Of a stretch of DNA of 64,000 bases, positions 43,039 to 51,215 are shown in pieces. The stretch comes from a virus. The notes under the pieces were generated by a model, which saw nothing but the letters and a program-made list of their open reading frames with translations, was not told where the DNA came from and ran no database searches. The translations under genes were made by a program, and so were the position numbers. The DNA lies in the IMG/VR virus record IMGVR_UViG_3300020157_000001, positions 27,206 through 91,205 of that record; one strand, written 5' to 3'. Position 1 is the stretch's first letter. Each line of letters starts with the position of its first letter.

Positions 43039-44727
43039 TTAGCTAGGTTCCGGTACTCGGGTTTGGGCAAGCTGCCCACCGAATGCTCGGGTTGTCAATT
43101 GGTTTACAACATCTCCATCGACTTGTACGCCGGGGAGAATTCCGTTACCGCCACCAGAAGTGCCGGTACTATTTACACCTTCACCACCGGCTGGTGCTGT
43201 CTCAACTGGACCGTATCCACCTTTTCCGGTGGGAGCCACTCCAGTCATAGCCATAACAGCCGCTGATATGTGTGATTGAATCATATCAAGAGCGCCTTGG
43301 TCGTAAGCGTCATCTCGCAGTTCTTGATAGATTTCTGCAATCTTTTCATTCGGGAACTCTTCGCCCAAAGCTGCAAGAGCACCACGCTTTGACTCAAGAC
43401 CAACAGCCATTTTAGCCTGAATTTCGTTGAGCTTAATAAGTACATCAACTGGAAGAGGCTCTGGCCAATGACAGGTAGTCCTGTATGTGTTGGGATTACG
43501 GGGGTCAAGAATAGTAAGTTGATCTGACTCTGGGGGCGATGATGATCCGGGAGTCCACTGCAATGTCTCAGGCTTGTGGACTGCTGAGGTACGAATAATC
43601 AATTCGTTGATGCGCTCAAGACCCTTAGAGAAATGAACCTTCTTCATAAAGTATCGGTTCATCATTGGCTGGTACTGAATAGCAAGTGCAACGCCTGAGG
43701 TGTTACTAATGGGCTGGGTCTTACCGAGGGCTGTCTCGGGGACACCAATCAATTCGTGCATAACCATTTTGATGAATGCGATGTATTGCATGGCTCCAGC
43801 CATTTCACCTGAGGACTCAAGGTTGAATACGTGGGCATCTTTGGGTAGACCTGCCCAGACCTTCTTAGCACCTCGCTCCAACTGTGAAGCTTTAGCACCT
43901 GTGATAATAGTCACGGGGGCTGAGTGATAATTGATGATGTCTGACACTTCAGTCATCTTGTCGTTTAGCTCACGGTTTAGAGAGATGATATCCCAGATAT
44001 CAGATTGGCCCCAAGGAGACGATGAGATGGTCACGTTGGGAATATGCACGATTGGAACAGTTCCAATAGGATTTGGATAGCTATCAATCAACTCATCATT
44101 GATGTACTGCTCAACCATGTCATCGGTGAGGATCTCCACGAATGTGAATACCTGACGAGTACCTTCTGGAGATGTGCCCCAGAAACGGTACTTCAGCTTA
44201 AACCGTTGTAACCGCTCACGGTCATGGGGGTGATACTCGGGAAACGCATGAGCAGGGTTGATCGGGATGATACGGATACGACCGGGGTGCTGGACACCGA
44301 TGCTGTCTTCCCATGGATCTTCGTAGGCAACCTTAACGAAGCAATCACCAGTAACGCTGGCGAGTTGACCCATCTCCCAAAGAGTGTGAGCCTTGTTGTT
44401 ATCCACTTCCCAGACATCGTGGAGAAGGCGGGGGATGATAGCTGAGTTCTCTTCGGGGGCACGGAACTGAATGGGCTTTCCAAAGCAGAAGTTGGTGATG
44501 TAGTCAGACAGGGCGCGGGTGTAGTTGAGAGTGATTGCCTCTTCGCCCATCTCACGTCGCTGCGAATGGTGGTGACCCAAGTACCACGCCCAGCACGATG
44601 CATACCGATTAAGGCGGGGGCCATGGACTTCAAACTCTTCGTCGGCAAGCTCAACCAGCCCCAATGGGGAAATGGCTATTGCAAGATCGCTAGAAGAGGC
44701 TCTACCTGAGGGAGACCAGAAGTCCAT
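43039..44727 (-). CDS. Portal protein
   Basis: 562 residues. Helical with NYTRALSDYITNFCFGKPIQF at the start, then NPNTYRTTCHW-type strands and the central FNLESSGEMAGAMQYIAFIK region. Order and size match portal proteins of this class: wing, stem, clip, crown. The C-terminal 60 residues are Gly/Thr/Pro-rich and disordered. It is followed by scaffold and capsid. The RBS is weak (ACGAG), so it may rely on the gap upstream for expression. Confidence 0.87.
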   Translation of the reverse strand: MDFWSPSGRASSSDLAIAISPLGLVELADEEFEVHGPRLNRYASCWAWYLGHHHSQRREMGEEAITLNYTRALSDYITNFCFGKPIQFRAPEENSAIIPRLLHDVWEVDNNKAHTLWEMGQLASVTGDCFVKVAYEDPWEDSIGVQHPGRIRIIPINPAHAFPEYHPHDRERLQRFKLKYRFWGTSPEGTRQVFTFVEILTDDMVEQYINDELIDSYPNPIGTVPIVHIPNVTISSSPWGQSDIWDIISLNRELNDKMTEVSDIINYHSAPVTIITGAKASQLERGAKKVWAGLPKDAHVFNLESSGEMAGAMQYIAFIKMVMHELIGVPETALGKTQPISNTSGVALAIQYQPMMNRYFMKKVHFSKGLERINELIIRTSAVHKPETLQWTPGSSSPPESDQLTILDPRNPNTYRTTCHWPEPLPVDVLIKLNEIQAKMAVGLESKRGALAALGEEFPNEKIAEIYQELRDDAYDQGALDMIQSHISAAVMAMTGVAPTGKGGYGPVETAPAGGEGVNSTGTSGGGNGILPGVQVDGDVVNQLTTRAFGGQLAQTRVPEPS

Positions 44728-44782
44728 GGTGCTCGTTTCGTGTATAATGTAGGTCGCTTATATCCTACCACGCAGCGTAAAT

Positions 44783-45247
44783 CTATCTTACCTTTTGAGA
44801 CGTTATCAATGCAGTCTCAAAGTCCCATCCAGCATCTAATCTCTCCCAGAGTATCTTATATGATACTGCACATCTGGGATCTTCTGCCCACTGAGATAGA
44901 GATTGCTCCACCCCGTCAAACAGAACTATCTTGTTATTGCCCTTATTACGGTTCTGTTCGGTGACCGTTGCCCACCTACAGTTCTCTGGGCAGTAGTTGC
45001 CGTCAGAGTTGATGCGGTCAATAGTTAGCCCCGGCTCCCAACCTGACTCCATAGCCCACCTACGGAACATGGGGTAGCTATTCCATATAGCTTCTACACG
45101 AATACCTCTAGCACCATAGCGGTGGTAACGGTTGTGCTTAGGGTTCTCACAGCGGGCGTGCATTGTAGACCAAACTGGATACAGGTCTTCCTTGGATATG
45201 GCTACCTTAGCGAGGGGCTTCCTTCTTGGAAGGGGGTTCTTCTCCAT
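44783..45247 (-). CDS. HNH endonuclease, homing-type
   Basis: 154 residues from ATG at 45247, overlapping the previous stop as TAATG. The module YHRYGARGIRVEAIW...LTIDRINSDGNYCPENCRWA is the common HNH/AP2-type homing nuclease block (usually YGGRGI, LDRIDNDGNYEPGNCRWAT). A C-terminal LFDGVEQSLSQWAED motif resembles NUMOD-like DNA-binding repeats. It is inserted between the small gene and the portal. A free-standing mobile gene is the simplest reading, and it has no intron signs. Confidence 0.87.
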   Translation of the reverse strand: MEKNPLPRRKPLAKVAISKEDLYPVWSTMHARCENPKHNRYHRYGARGIRVEAIWNSYPMFRRWAMESGWEPGLTIDRINSDGNYCPENCRWATVTEQNRNKGNNKIVLFDGVEQSLSQWAEDPRCAVSYKILWERLDAGWDFETALITSQKVR

Positions 45248-45486
45248 TACGTGAGTGTCTTTATCCCAGCAATGCAAGCGATGGGTATATTGAACGTCCC
45301 ACGAACGTCTCCCTCTTCAGTCTTGGTATGAGTCACCGTAATGTACTTCTTCGTCTTCTTGACGAGGATTCCTACTGTCACTACCTTCATACCTACAGCT
45401 ACAGCTTTGGGGGCAACCCACTCACCAAGGTGAGCGTCATGTGCGTCGTGCCATGAGATCTCAACGTAATGAAGTTTAGATGCCAT
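45247..45486 (-). CDS. Small beta-rich hypothetical protein
   Basis: 79 residues from ATG at 45486 with GGGAAG four to five bases upstream; it overlaps the phosphoesterase end by 11 bases. Several strands (VGMKVVTVGILVKKTKKYIT, GTFNIPIACIAGIKTL) suggest a small barrel such as OB or SH3. No family is recognised. It resides between the homing nuclease and the metallophosphoesterase. Confidence 0.7.
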   Translation of the reverse strand: MASKLHYVEISWHDAHDAHLGEWVAPKAVAVGMKVVTVGILVKKTKKYITVTHTKTEEGDVRGTFNIPIACIAGIKTLT

Positions 45487-46642
45487 AGATCTTCCCATTA
45501 TATAAAGCAGCACCATTGTGGAACGGAACCTGCTCGTAGAAGAATCGGTGATCACCATCGGTCTCGTATGTTACTACGCCCAGTCCTTGCTGCCAGTCTT
45601 CTACAACTGTGAGGGGGCGACCGTGGAGGTCAAGAGCACCTTTGGTGGAGGGTACTTCGCCAGTGGTCTTAGCGAGACAGCCGGGGGACGCAGCCATGAT
45701 TGTCTTAGCACCATCCCACTTATCGAACGTCTGCTCTGCCCACTCACGGCGGTGAATGTGACCGTACAGGACGCTCGTCTTCTCGCTGTGCAAGTAGACA
45801 TGGGCGGTGCTCCCGCTGGACTTTACGCGGGTACCGTGGATGACCTTGAGTCGTTCGTTGACCCAGAACTTGCCAGCAGGATACCCAGCGATGTACTCCA
45901 CATCGGACTCGTCAAGTCTGCACAGGTGGGGGACGCTGAGAACAGGCCAGCCCTCAGGAGTATTGCCCTGACGGAGACCAAAGGCTGCTGCTGCATTATC
46001 TAAAATGTAGTTGCAAAGTCTTTCCTCATGGTTGCCAGCGAGCCACACGATGCGTGCTGATGGGGCAACAGCCCTAATGCGGAACATCAAGGTAGTTGCG
46101 TAGTCAATAGCTTCTTGGGTGGTGCGGTTGAATGCTGGGCTAAGCCTGTATTTGCCAAACTCTGGAAGGTCTAGGTTGTCACCGACTAATACGACTAGTT
46201 CTGGATTGATCGACTTAGTAATAGAAAGAGCAAGATCAATAGCATCTTCATCGTGGGTTGATACAAGCCCGTCCTTCCCTTGGAAGTATCCTATTTGCAT
46301 ATCGGGCCATATGACTGCCCGCTGAAACTGCAAAGATGCCTTAACAGCTCCTGCTTTAGGAGCTGGGATCTTGACAGATGGGCCGGGTTGTACCACGGGC
46401 CATTCGGGGCCGGATTCCCACTTAGGACTAAGGACGATGGAAGCCATGTCCTTAACTTCTAGCTCTTCGTAAGCCTTGCCATTGGCATCGGTCTTACCTA
46501 CTTTGGCAAGTCCCTGATAAAGACGAACGTCTTTAATACGATGCAGTTGTCCTACGTCACTCGGCTCAATGCCGTTACGGGTAAGAAGATCTCGTATCGC
46601 CCCAAGGCCGACAGCGTAATCAAGGTCATTGGCTAATGTCAC
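45476..46642 (-). CDS. Calcineurin-like metallophosphoesterase
   Basis: 388 residues. The five motifs are AVIWPDMQIGY (Asp of the first site, with Gln in place of His), LVVLVGDNLD (GD), WLAGNHEER (GNHE), KVIHGTR and LYGHIHRREW (GHxH). An N-terminal helical extension of about 120 residues is present, resembling the MPE/DNA-binding type encoded near terminase in other phages. The Gln replacing the first-site His is a known tolerated variant. Substrate is unknown; nucleic-acid or small-molecule phosphodiester cleavage is likely. Confidence 0.9.
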   Translation of the reverse strand: MTLANDLDYAVGLGAIRDLLTRNGIEPSDVGQLHRIKDVRLYQGLAKVGKTDANGKAYEELEVKDMASIVLSPKWESGPEWPVVQPGPSVKIPAPKAGAVKASLQFQRAVIWPDMQIGYFQGKDGLVSTHDEDAIDLALSITKSINPELVVLVGDNLDLPEFGKYRLSPAFNRTTQEAIDYATTLMFRIRAVAPSARIVWLAGNHEERLCNYILDNAAAAFGLRQGNTPEGWPVLSVPHLCRLDESDVEYIAGYPAGKFWVNERLKVIHGTRVKSSGSTAHVYLHSEKTSVLYGHIHRREWAEQTFDKWDGAKTIMAASPGCLAKTTGEVPSTKGALDLHGRPLTVVEDWQQGLGVVTYETDGDHRFFYEQVPFHNGAALYNGKIYGI

Positions 46643-46904
46643 AGGAGCACCTCTCGTTGATGTGCTCGGAGATTACTGTCCTGCCGATTTCATGCCCCCA
46701 AGAACTCAGGGACTGCTCTAGCCATGCAGCAGTAAACGCTCGCTTATGTACCTGAAGGCTCTTATCTTCCCGAGCTTTCTCCACGTACAGAACTAACGCT
46801 TCACTGGTCGCTGGGTCAAGAGCCTTAATAAGCTCACCGAGTTTGCATCGCTTGGGAAGCGATCCTTCACCGTGCTTACGAAGAAGATCATCTACAAGTG
46901 CCAC
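46626..46904 (-). CDS. Helix-turn-helix DNA-binding protein
   Basis: 92 residues, GTG start at 46904 with AGGAGAG just upstream. Helical throughout, with a C-terminal LSSWGHEIGRTVISEHINER that fits the helix-turn-helix and ends ...CSCDISQ, a pattern of phage HTH proteins (S-x-x-t-v-x-x-H...C-x-C). It is the first gene after the 46939-46968 promoter. It could regulate the late operon or act as a small-terminase-like component; nothing decides. Confidence 0.72.
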   Translation of the reverse strand: MALVDDLLRKHGEGSLPKRCKLGELIKALDPATSEALVLYVEKAREDKSLQVHKRAFTAAWLEQSLSSWGHEIGRTVISEHINERCSCDISQ

Positions 46905-46938
46905 AGAAGACTCTCCTACTACATATAGGTAATGTCTT

Positions 46939-46968
46939 ACTATAGCCGATATACCACCGTCATGTCAA
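46939..46968 (-). promoter_or_regulatory. Strong sigma70-like promoter for the late operon
   Basis: Minus-strand TTGACA (46963-46968, consensus) and TATAGT (46939-46944) separated by 18 bases, about 27-30 bases before the GTG of the HTH gene at 46904. The predicted start lies near 46932. It drives the 46904-to-43039 region (HTH, phosphoesterase, small gene, HNH, portal) and beyond. It lies in a clear intergenic gap, which supports it. Confidence 0.75.
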
Positions 46969-47002
46969 CGTAAGCACGCCGTAACCATTAAAGGTGGGAA
47001 GA

Positions 47003-47107
47003 TTACTTGCTAACGGATTTCCTTGCCTTAGAGCACATAGCGCATTTGCATTTGCAGCCCTTCTCTGGCTTACCGGCCTTGCACTTACAATCACATGATG
47101 CACACAT
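47003..47107 (-). CDS. 34-residue metallothionein-like Cys-rich protein
   Basis: ATG at 47107, stop TAA at 47003. The 34 residues contain eight Cys in C-x2-C-x-C-x-C then C-x-C-x-C-x2-C (SCDCKC and GCKCKCAMC), with many Lys and no aromatic residue, the composition of small metallothioneins. It lies between the Dps/Lys-rich genes upstream and the late promoter downstream. The RBS is weak (AAAGAAAG). It could bind zinc, copper or cadmium, or be a zinc-knuckle regulator. The Cys pattern is certain; metal storage is inferred. Confidence 0.68.
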   Translation of the reverse strand: MCASCDCKCKAGKPEKGCKCKCAMCSKARKSVSK

Positions 47108-47129
47108 CAGTTTCACACTTTCTTTGTTG

Positions 47130-47405
47130 TTAGCAATCCCATGCCCGAAGGGACTTGTTGATTCTACTATTTGGATCATTAGCAGTCTTTGCAGAAGTGT
47201 TCTTCTTCTTCATGCCTTCCATACGATCACAGAACGACTCACGTCGTGCAGCACTCTTTGGGGACTTAGCTGCTTCGGCCTTCTTAACGGGGGGTTTCAG
47301 GTTGCTTCCGGGGTTGGCCTTCTCGTAGGACTTGCGCCCCTTCTCGTTCAGGCCACCCTTAGGATTCTTACCCTCTGCGCGAGTCCATGCTTCTGACTTA
47401 GCCAT
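47130..47405 (-). CDS. Lys-rich DUF6321-type protein
   Basis: 91 residues from ATG at 47405 (AAGGA six bases ahead); an ATG two codons earlier is too close to the ribosome site. The core EAWTRAEGKNPKGGLNEKGR followed by KSYEKANPGSNLKPPV is a short conserved module seen in phages and bacteria as a DUF. Overall pI is high, with Lys-Pro and Lys-Ala runs, so nucleic-acid binding is likely. It precedes the metallothionein-like gene by 22 bases and follows Dps by 9. Confidence 0.8.
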   Translation of the reverse strand: MAKSEAWTRAEGKNPKGGLNEKGRKSYEKANPGSNLKPPVKKAEAAKSPKSAARRESFCDRMEGMKKKNTSAKTANDPNSRINKSLRAWDC

Positions 47406-47414
47406 GCCCATTCC

Positions 47415-47849
47415 TTACTTAGTTGATGCTCGGAGCTGCCAGCCCCATTTGCTATGCATATCAATACGTTCTGCTAAGAAGTTAGCGATGCCCTGCTCGT
47501 CCTCATCCATTGCTGCTTTGAACGTCTTATTCAAACTAGCAATGATGGAGACGTTTGACTTAAGCAGAGCTTTAGCCATAGCGCTAGGGGACTGTTGGGC
47601 TGCACCAAAGTCGAAGGTACGAAGGCTCATAAACTGCTTCAGAGCAAAGGGGGCGTACTGGTCAAGTTTGCGAATGTTCTCAGCAATGGGGTCGATGGAG
47701 GAATACACATCCTCATAGATCGACTCAAAGAGAGAGTGATACTGAGAGAAGTCCTGACCCTCTACGTTCCAGTGGTAACCATGCGCCTGAAAATACATGG
47801 TTACCGCATCTCCCAAAAGGGATGAAAGGGCTTCAGTTAGCTTGCTCAT
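47415..47849 (-). CDS. dps-like: Dps/ferritin-like protein
   Basis: 144 residues. AVTMYFQAHGYHWNVEGQDF then SQYHSLFESIYEDVYSSIDPIAENI matches the Dps signature (H-xx-H-W-N-V-x-G-xx-F and the D-xx-A-E of the ferroxidase site, here D-P-I-A-E). The family stores iron and protects DNA from peroxide as a dodecamer, though phage versions are often virion-associated or truncated. The length is slightly under the usual 160-170. It sits beside the metallothionein-like gene, giving a possible metal/oxidative-stress cassette. Confidence 0.9.
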   Translation of the reverse strand: MSKLTEALSSLLGDAVTMYFQAHGYHWNVEGQDFSQYHSLFESIYEDVYSSIDPIAENIRKLDQYAPFALKQFMSLRTFDFGAAQQSPSAMAKALLKSNVSIIASLNKTFKAAMDEDEQGIANFLAERIDMHSKWGWQLRASTK

Positions 47850-47862
47850 GTTGAGCTATATC

Positions 47863-48267
47863 TCAGCCTTCGACGCGCATCTTATTGGGTCGAGCCTGAT
47901 GACCGCCGCTGTTGAACGCACGCTCCCAGCCGCCCAACGACGAACCGACATCGCCACTCTGTGTACCGATAACGAAGTCGCTCAGAACTTCAGGAGCCTC
48001 AACCCATGCAGCCGAGCCGATGTGGGCGCGCTCACGCATGGTGACTTCTGCACGCTTGTAGTTCGACTCCACGATCTGATGATTGCGGCTGTCGCCTGCG
48101 GTGTCTTGGTATGCGCCAATGCCAAAGTCGCGAGGAACATCGGTCTCGGTAGCAACGCCTTCTTCAAAACGAAGAGGGCCACGGTTGCCGGGGATGTTTG
48201 GAGCCATGGTGCGCTCAAAGACATTAATGCCTTTTTCTGGTGCGCCATTCGATGGTGAAATTGCCAT
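47863..48267 (-). CDS. Putative small virion protein near terminase
   Basis: 134 residues from ATG at 48267 with AGGAGGAATCCAC directly upstream, one of the best ribosome sites in the window, hinting at high expression. Sequence is polar, with blocks PEKGINVFERTMAPNIPGN and RDFGIGAYQDTAG, rich in Gly, Pro and Asn. The strong RBS and location beside the terminase suggest a structural or accessory virion protein. No known family. Confidence 0.68.
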   Translation of the reverse strand: MAISPSNGAPEKGINVFERTMAPNIPGNRGPLRFEEGVATETDVPRDFGIGAYQDTAGDSRNHQIVESNYKRAEVTMRERAHIGSAAWVEAPEVLSDFVIGTQSGDVGSSLGGWERAFNSGGHQARPNKMRVEG

Positions 48268-48358
48268 GTGGATTCCTCCTAGAGGGTTTACTGTAGTATA
48301 AGAGTAGCACATATGAGCTTATATGAGGTGAAAACCTGTAGCCTCTGGATATATAAGA

Positions 48359-49912
48359 TCAGCGGAAGAACGGGTTATCTGATGCAGTTACAGTGGGCAT
48401 GGTGTCACGTATGGACATGGAGCACGCAATGGCTAAAGAATCGGGGTAGTCGTCAAAGGCACCCCTCTCGTCGGGGGCAGCAGCCAACATGTACGGACCT
48501 CGCTGCACCTTCTCAAGGTCGCTCATCTGCTGGTTGAACCTCTTCCAAGGTCGGGTGCGGCGAGCTTTACTATGGCCGGGTACCAACATCTGGTCTCGCT
48601 GAATCAACTGAGTCAAATGAGTCCATCGGTCGTTCTGAGTTTTCGCATCTGACGAAACAGACACGACCTCACATTGCGGGAGCAAAAGAGCTAAACGCTC
48701 GGCTACAGCACCGCCAACGCCTTGAGCATCGACCCCCACTCGGAGGATGTTGTATTGACGTAGGAAGTCAACGATCTCAAAGTACTGAGTCTCCCACTCC
48801 ACATTGTTGATCTCCAACCAGTTGAGTACTCGGTGCTCATAGAACCCAAAGCCGTCTGGATGATCCCAGTCAACCCAAACGGGGGTGACGATGGTGGAGT
48901 CGTTACTACGAGCAACGTCGATACCTACAACAATGGGGGTCTTCCACCAAGTCTTGACAAGTCCCATCGACGGGTCGTACATCCGCTCAAGGCGCTCATC
49001 CGACACGAACATGCCCTTCTCCAGAAGCCACTGGTTCGCATACGACATGCGGAACTCATCGGAGTCCTCACCGATACGAAGCTTCTCTTTGGCAATGTAC
49101 TTAGCGTAGTTAGGGTTGTATTTGGCTGCGATCTTCCAGTCATACTCATGGTGTGACTGGCGGTGGCCGCGGGCGCTGTTGATGTCTCGTCGCCTGTTGT
49201 ACTGGATAGCTGCGTAGAAGTATGACTTCTCTCGACGGGCGGTTCCACCAAGTACAAGGGTTCCGTTGTTCCACGCAAGCATGGGCTTGATGGAACGCTT
49301 AATCATGCCCTCGTCTGCTTCTTGGGCCTCGTCAATGAACGCAAAGTGATACGTCTTAGATTCAATCTTTGCCTTGGGGTTGCAGGTCTGCATACGGCAG
49401 AACGAACCGCTACGACGCAGGGAGATGATCTTTCCCTTACCTCGGCTACCTCCCGCATGAGCCTTATCGTCAATCTCTGGATCTAAGAGAAAGTCAACTG
49501 CGTGGTCACTCGTCAGCTTAGATACGACTCGTCCAAACACTGTATCTGCCTGATCTTCGGTGGGGGCGAACACGCCTACCATGAATCCCTGTTTGAACTT
49601 GCCTAACCATACGGGATAGACATCAGCCAAGCGAGGGAGAATAACCATCAGCCCAGCGATGACATTAGAGAGAATCTCGGACTTGCCGCTCTGACGAGTA
49701 GCGATGATAGTCTTCTCTTCACCATCACCAAGGACGATGCTTTCGATGATGTTGTACGCAATAGGTGCTTGATATGGAAAGAACTTAGTATCACAAAAGG
49801 TTTCAATGAATACAAGCAGCTTCTTGACAAGATCGTCTACAAATTCAGAACTAGTTTCATCTAGGGCTGACTTGTCTTCCTCGTCATCTACGTCAGAAGC
49901 AATAGTGCTCAT
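48359..49912 (-). CDS. terL: Large terminase subunit
   Basis: 517 residues. The ATPase domain has ATRQSGKSE (Walker A, residues 71-79) and the Walker B stretch HFAFIDEAQEAD, followed by GGTARREKSYF (coupling motif). The nuclease domain has VVGIDVARSND (first Asp), GVDAQGVGGAVAERL and a later Asp near AFDDYPDSL. It packages DNA into the prohead through the portal and cuts the concatemer. Its start abuts the upstream gene's stop (TAGATG), giving coupling. Confidence 0.95.
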   Translation of the reverse strand: MSTIASDVDDEEDKSALDETSSEFVDDLVKKLLVFIETFCDTKFFPYQAPIAYNIIESIVLGDGEEKTIIATRQSGKSEILSNVIAGLMVILPRLADVYPVWLGKFKQGFMVGVFAPTEDQADTVFGRVVSKLTSDHAVDFLLDPEIDDKAHAGGSRGKGKIISLRRSGSFCRMQTCNPKAKIESKTYHFAFIDEAQEADEGMIKRSIKPMLAWNNGTLVLGGTARREKSYFYAAIQYNRRRDINSARGHRQSHHEYDWKIAAKYNPNYAKYIAKEKLRIGEDSDEFRMSYANQWLLEKGMFVSDERLERMYDPSMGLVKTWWKTPIVVGIDVARSNDSTIVTPVWVDWDHPDGFGFYEHRVLNWLEINNVEWETQYFEIVDFLRQYNILRVGVDAQGVGGAVAERLALLLPQCEVVSVSSDAKTQNDRWTHLTQLIQRDQMLVPGHSKARRTRPWKRFNQQMSDLEKVQRGPYMLAAAPDERGAFDDYPDSLAIACSMSIRDTMPTVTASDNPFFR

Positions 49913-50209
49913 CTATGCCCCTCTTGCCTGAAGTTCAGTCCATATAGCATAAAACGCATCAATGCACATTGTCACTTCTTCTGGGTCTCCTTTATGGAAG
50001 CGCCACCTGTCGGTAGCCACTCCAAGAGACATCGCTGTCGTATCCAACCATCCAAGAAGCATTGGTGTCTCAGTCTTGCTAGCCCTCCTCACCATTTGAG
50101 GGGAAACAATCCTCTTGATGGGCTTACGTCGAAACTTACCCACGCTTGGCGGCATCGTGGTATACGCCAGATTCATCGTAGTAACCAATTTCTCTGCCCT
50201 CAAGGACAT
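49913..50209 (-). CDS. Small protein upstream of terminase, small-terminase candidate
   Basis: 98 residues from ATG at 50209, which has GGAG six bases ahead but overlaps the membrane-protein gene by 74 bases; later ATGs at 50176 or 50155 would give shorter forms. Basic N-terminal segment (KFRRKPIKRIVSPQ) then helices (TPMLLGWLDTTAMSLGV, MCIDAFYAIWTEL). It abuts the terminase start. Position and size fit a small terminase or packaging accessory, but no motif proves it. Confidence 0.6.
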   Translation of the reverse strand: MSLRAEKLVTTMNLAYTTMPPSVGKFRRKPIKRIVSPQMVRRASKTETPMLLGWLDTTAMSLGVATDRWRFHKGDPEEVTMCIDAFYAIWTELQARGA

Positions 50210-50498
50210 TCATTACTCCGGTGAATTCATCGTCGGTTTGAACACCACTTCGGCAGATACCAAATTGGAATGTATGAGTACCAAAACGTACCTGAATACC
50301 ATGTCCCTGTTTCCACGGGGGGGAAAGTTGCCACGCTCGCGCCCTAAAGGATATGAAAGAACTACCGGGAACACCGTTATCTCGGGTAACCCAATACACG
50401 GGACCGAAGTATTGGAATAGGTTCATAGAACCACGAAAGACCATGTATGAGAGCAGGGCAGAATAGAGTGCTAAAAAAAGCATTACTACAGTAAACAT
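50136..50498 (-). CDS. Membrane-anchored hypothetical protein
   Basis: 120 residues, RBS AGGAG. Residues 3-22 (TVVMLFLALYSALLSYMVF) form a membrane segment; the remainder is a soluble beta domain with FISFRARAWQLSPPWKQGH and QVRFGTHTFQFGICRSG. The final part overlaps the next gene. It lies in the run of small genes before the terminase. Function is unknown; superinfection exclusion or lysis are possibilities. Confidence 0.72.
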   Translation of the reverse strand: MFTVVMLFLALYSALLSYMVFRGSMNLFQYFGPVYWVTRDNGVPGSSFISFRARAWQLSPPWKQGHGIQVRFGTHTFQFGICRSGVQTDDEFTGVMNVLEGREIGYYDESGVYHDAAKRG

Positions 50499-50909
50499 TT
50501 ATACTCCTGTGAACATGTCCATCTCTGAACTGGATGCTGGATAGTGAGAGGTGTAGTTTAAGGTTGAGTTGATGTATTTGCCCTTTGAGGGGGCGGCATC
50601 AAAAGCTTCAAATAGTGCTGGGTATACATCATCATACACCCAAGGTGTCTTGCCGTTCTGCCAAGTGATGTAAAGAGAATTAGAACTGTAGTCGTACATG
50701 TAGGCACGTACTCGGGAGGAATCTGGGTATTTCCATGGAGTAGTGAGTGGAGTAGCTGGCGGCTTGTTTTCACCGAACAGGCCACGACCGTAGTTCTGTG
50801 TCTGCTCAGGGTCGAACTGGTCAGTAAGCCTATCTTTTCCCCAACTACCAAGTCCAGACTGCTTAGCTGGCCCAGCCTGTTTCGGGGAACGGGGGTTACG
50901 AGTTACCAT
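50499..50909 (-). CDS. KTSC-domain protein
   Basis: 136 residues. The C-terminal half MYDYSSNSLYITWQNGKTPW then VYDDVYPALFEAFDAAPSKG matches the KTSC domain (I/Y-x-Y-D-x-x-S-x-x-L-x-I-x-F-x-x-G and the later G-(K/R)-(Y/F)-(I/F)). The N-terminal half is disordered and basic. KTSC is found on phage and bacterial proteins linked to nucleic acid, often with lysyl-tRNA synthetase; function is unknown. Adjacent to small membrane genes. Confidence 0.8.
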   Translation of the reverse strand: MVTRNPRSPKQAGPAKQSGLGSWGKDRLTDQFDPEQTQNYGRGLFGENKPPATPLTTPWKYPDSSRVRAYMYDYSSNSLYITWQNGKTPWVYDDVYPALFEAFDAAPSKGKYINSTLNYTSHYPASSSEMDMFTGV

Positions 50910-50923
50910 GTCCGCAGCTTACC

Positions 50924-51202
50924 CTAGTGGATTACTACTCGTTCTTGGGTTTTAGCTATTTGCTCCCGAGAACGTGCAATGTTTATGTCGGTAACCTGAG
51001 TGTGAGTAAGAGCCACATTCTTGGATGGGGTCACCTTAGTGCGTACCACAGCAGAGATAGCGGCAATCCACCCAGAGAGGGCTACCGAAATAGCTCCAAC
51101 TAGCTGGGGATCTACCTTGAAGTAGAGCAGGATAGCGATGGTGGACACTGCGGCAGAGTTGATCAATCCGCCAATAGCTACAGGTTCATTCGATACAGCC
51201 AT
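50924..51202 (-). CDS. Holin candidate with two membrane segments
   Basis: 92 residues. Two hydrophobic segments, VAIGGLINSAAVSTIAILLY and LVGAISVALSGWIAAISAVV, with a short turn (FKVDPQL) and a charged C-terminal tail (TQVTDINIARSREQIAKTQE). This is the topology of many small phage holins. It is 11 kb away from the endolysin on the other strand, so linkage is weak, but no better holin is present. A membrane fusion or inhibitor role is the alternative. Confidence 0.6.
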   Translation of the reverse strand: MAVSNEPVAIGGLINSAAVSTIAILLYFKVDPQLVGAISVALSGWIAAISAVVRTKVTPSKNVALTHTQVTDINIARSREQIAKTQERVVIH

Positions 51203-51215
51203 GCCATTCTCCTAT

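Noticed and set aside
44735-44752. TATAAT on the plus strand as a promoter near the portal start
   Set aside because: No -35 at a suitable distance and no plus-strand gene follows.
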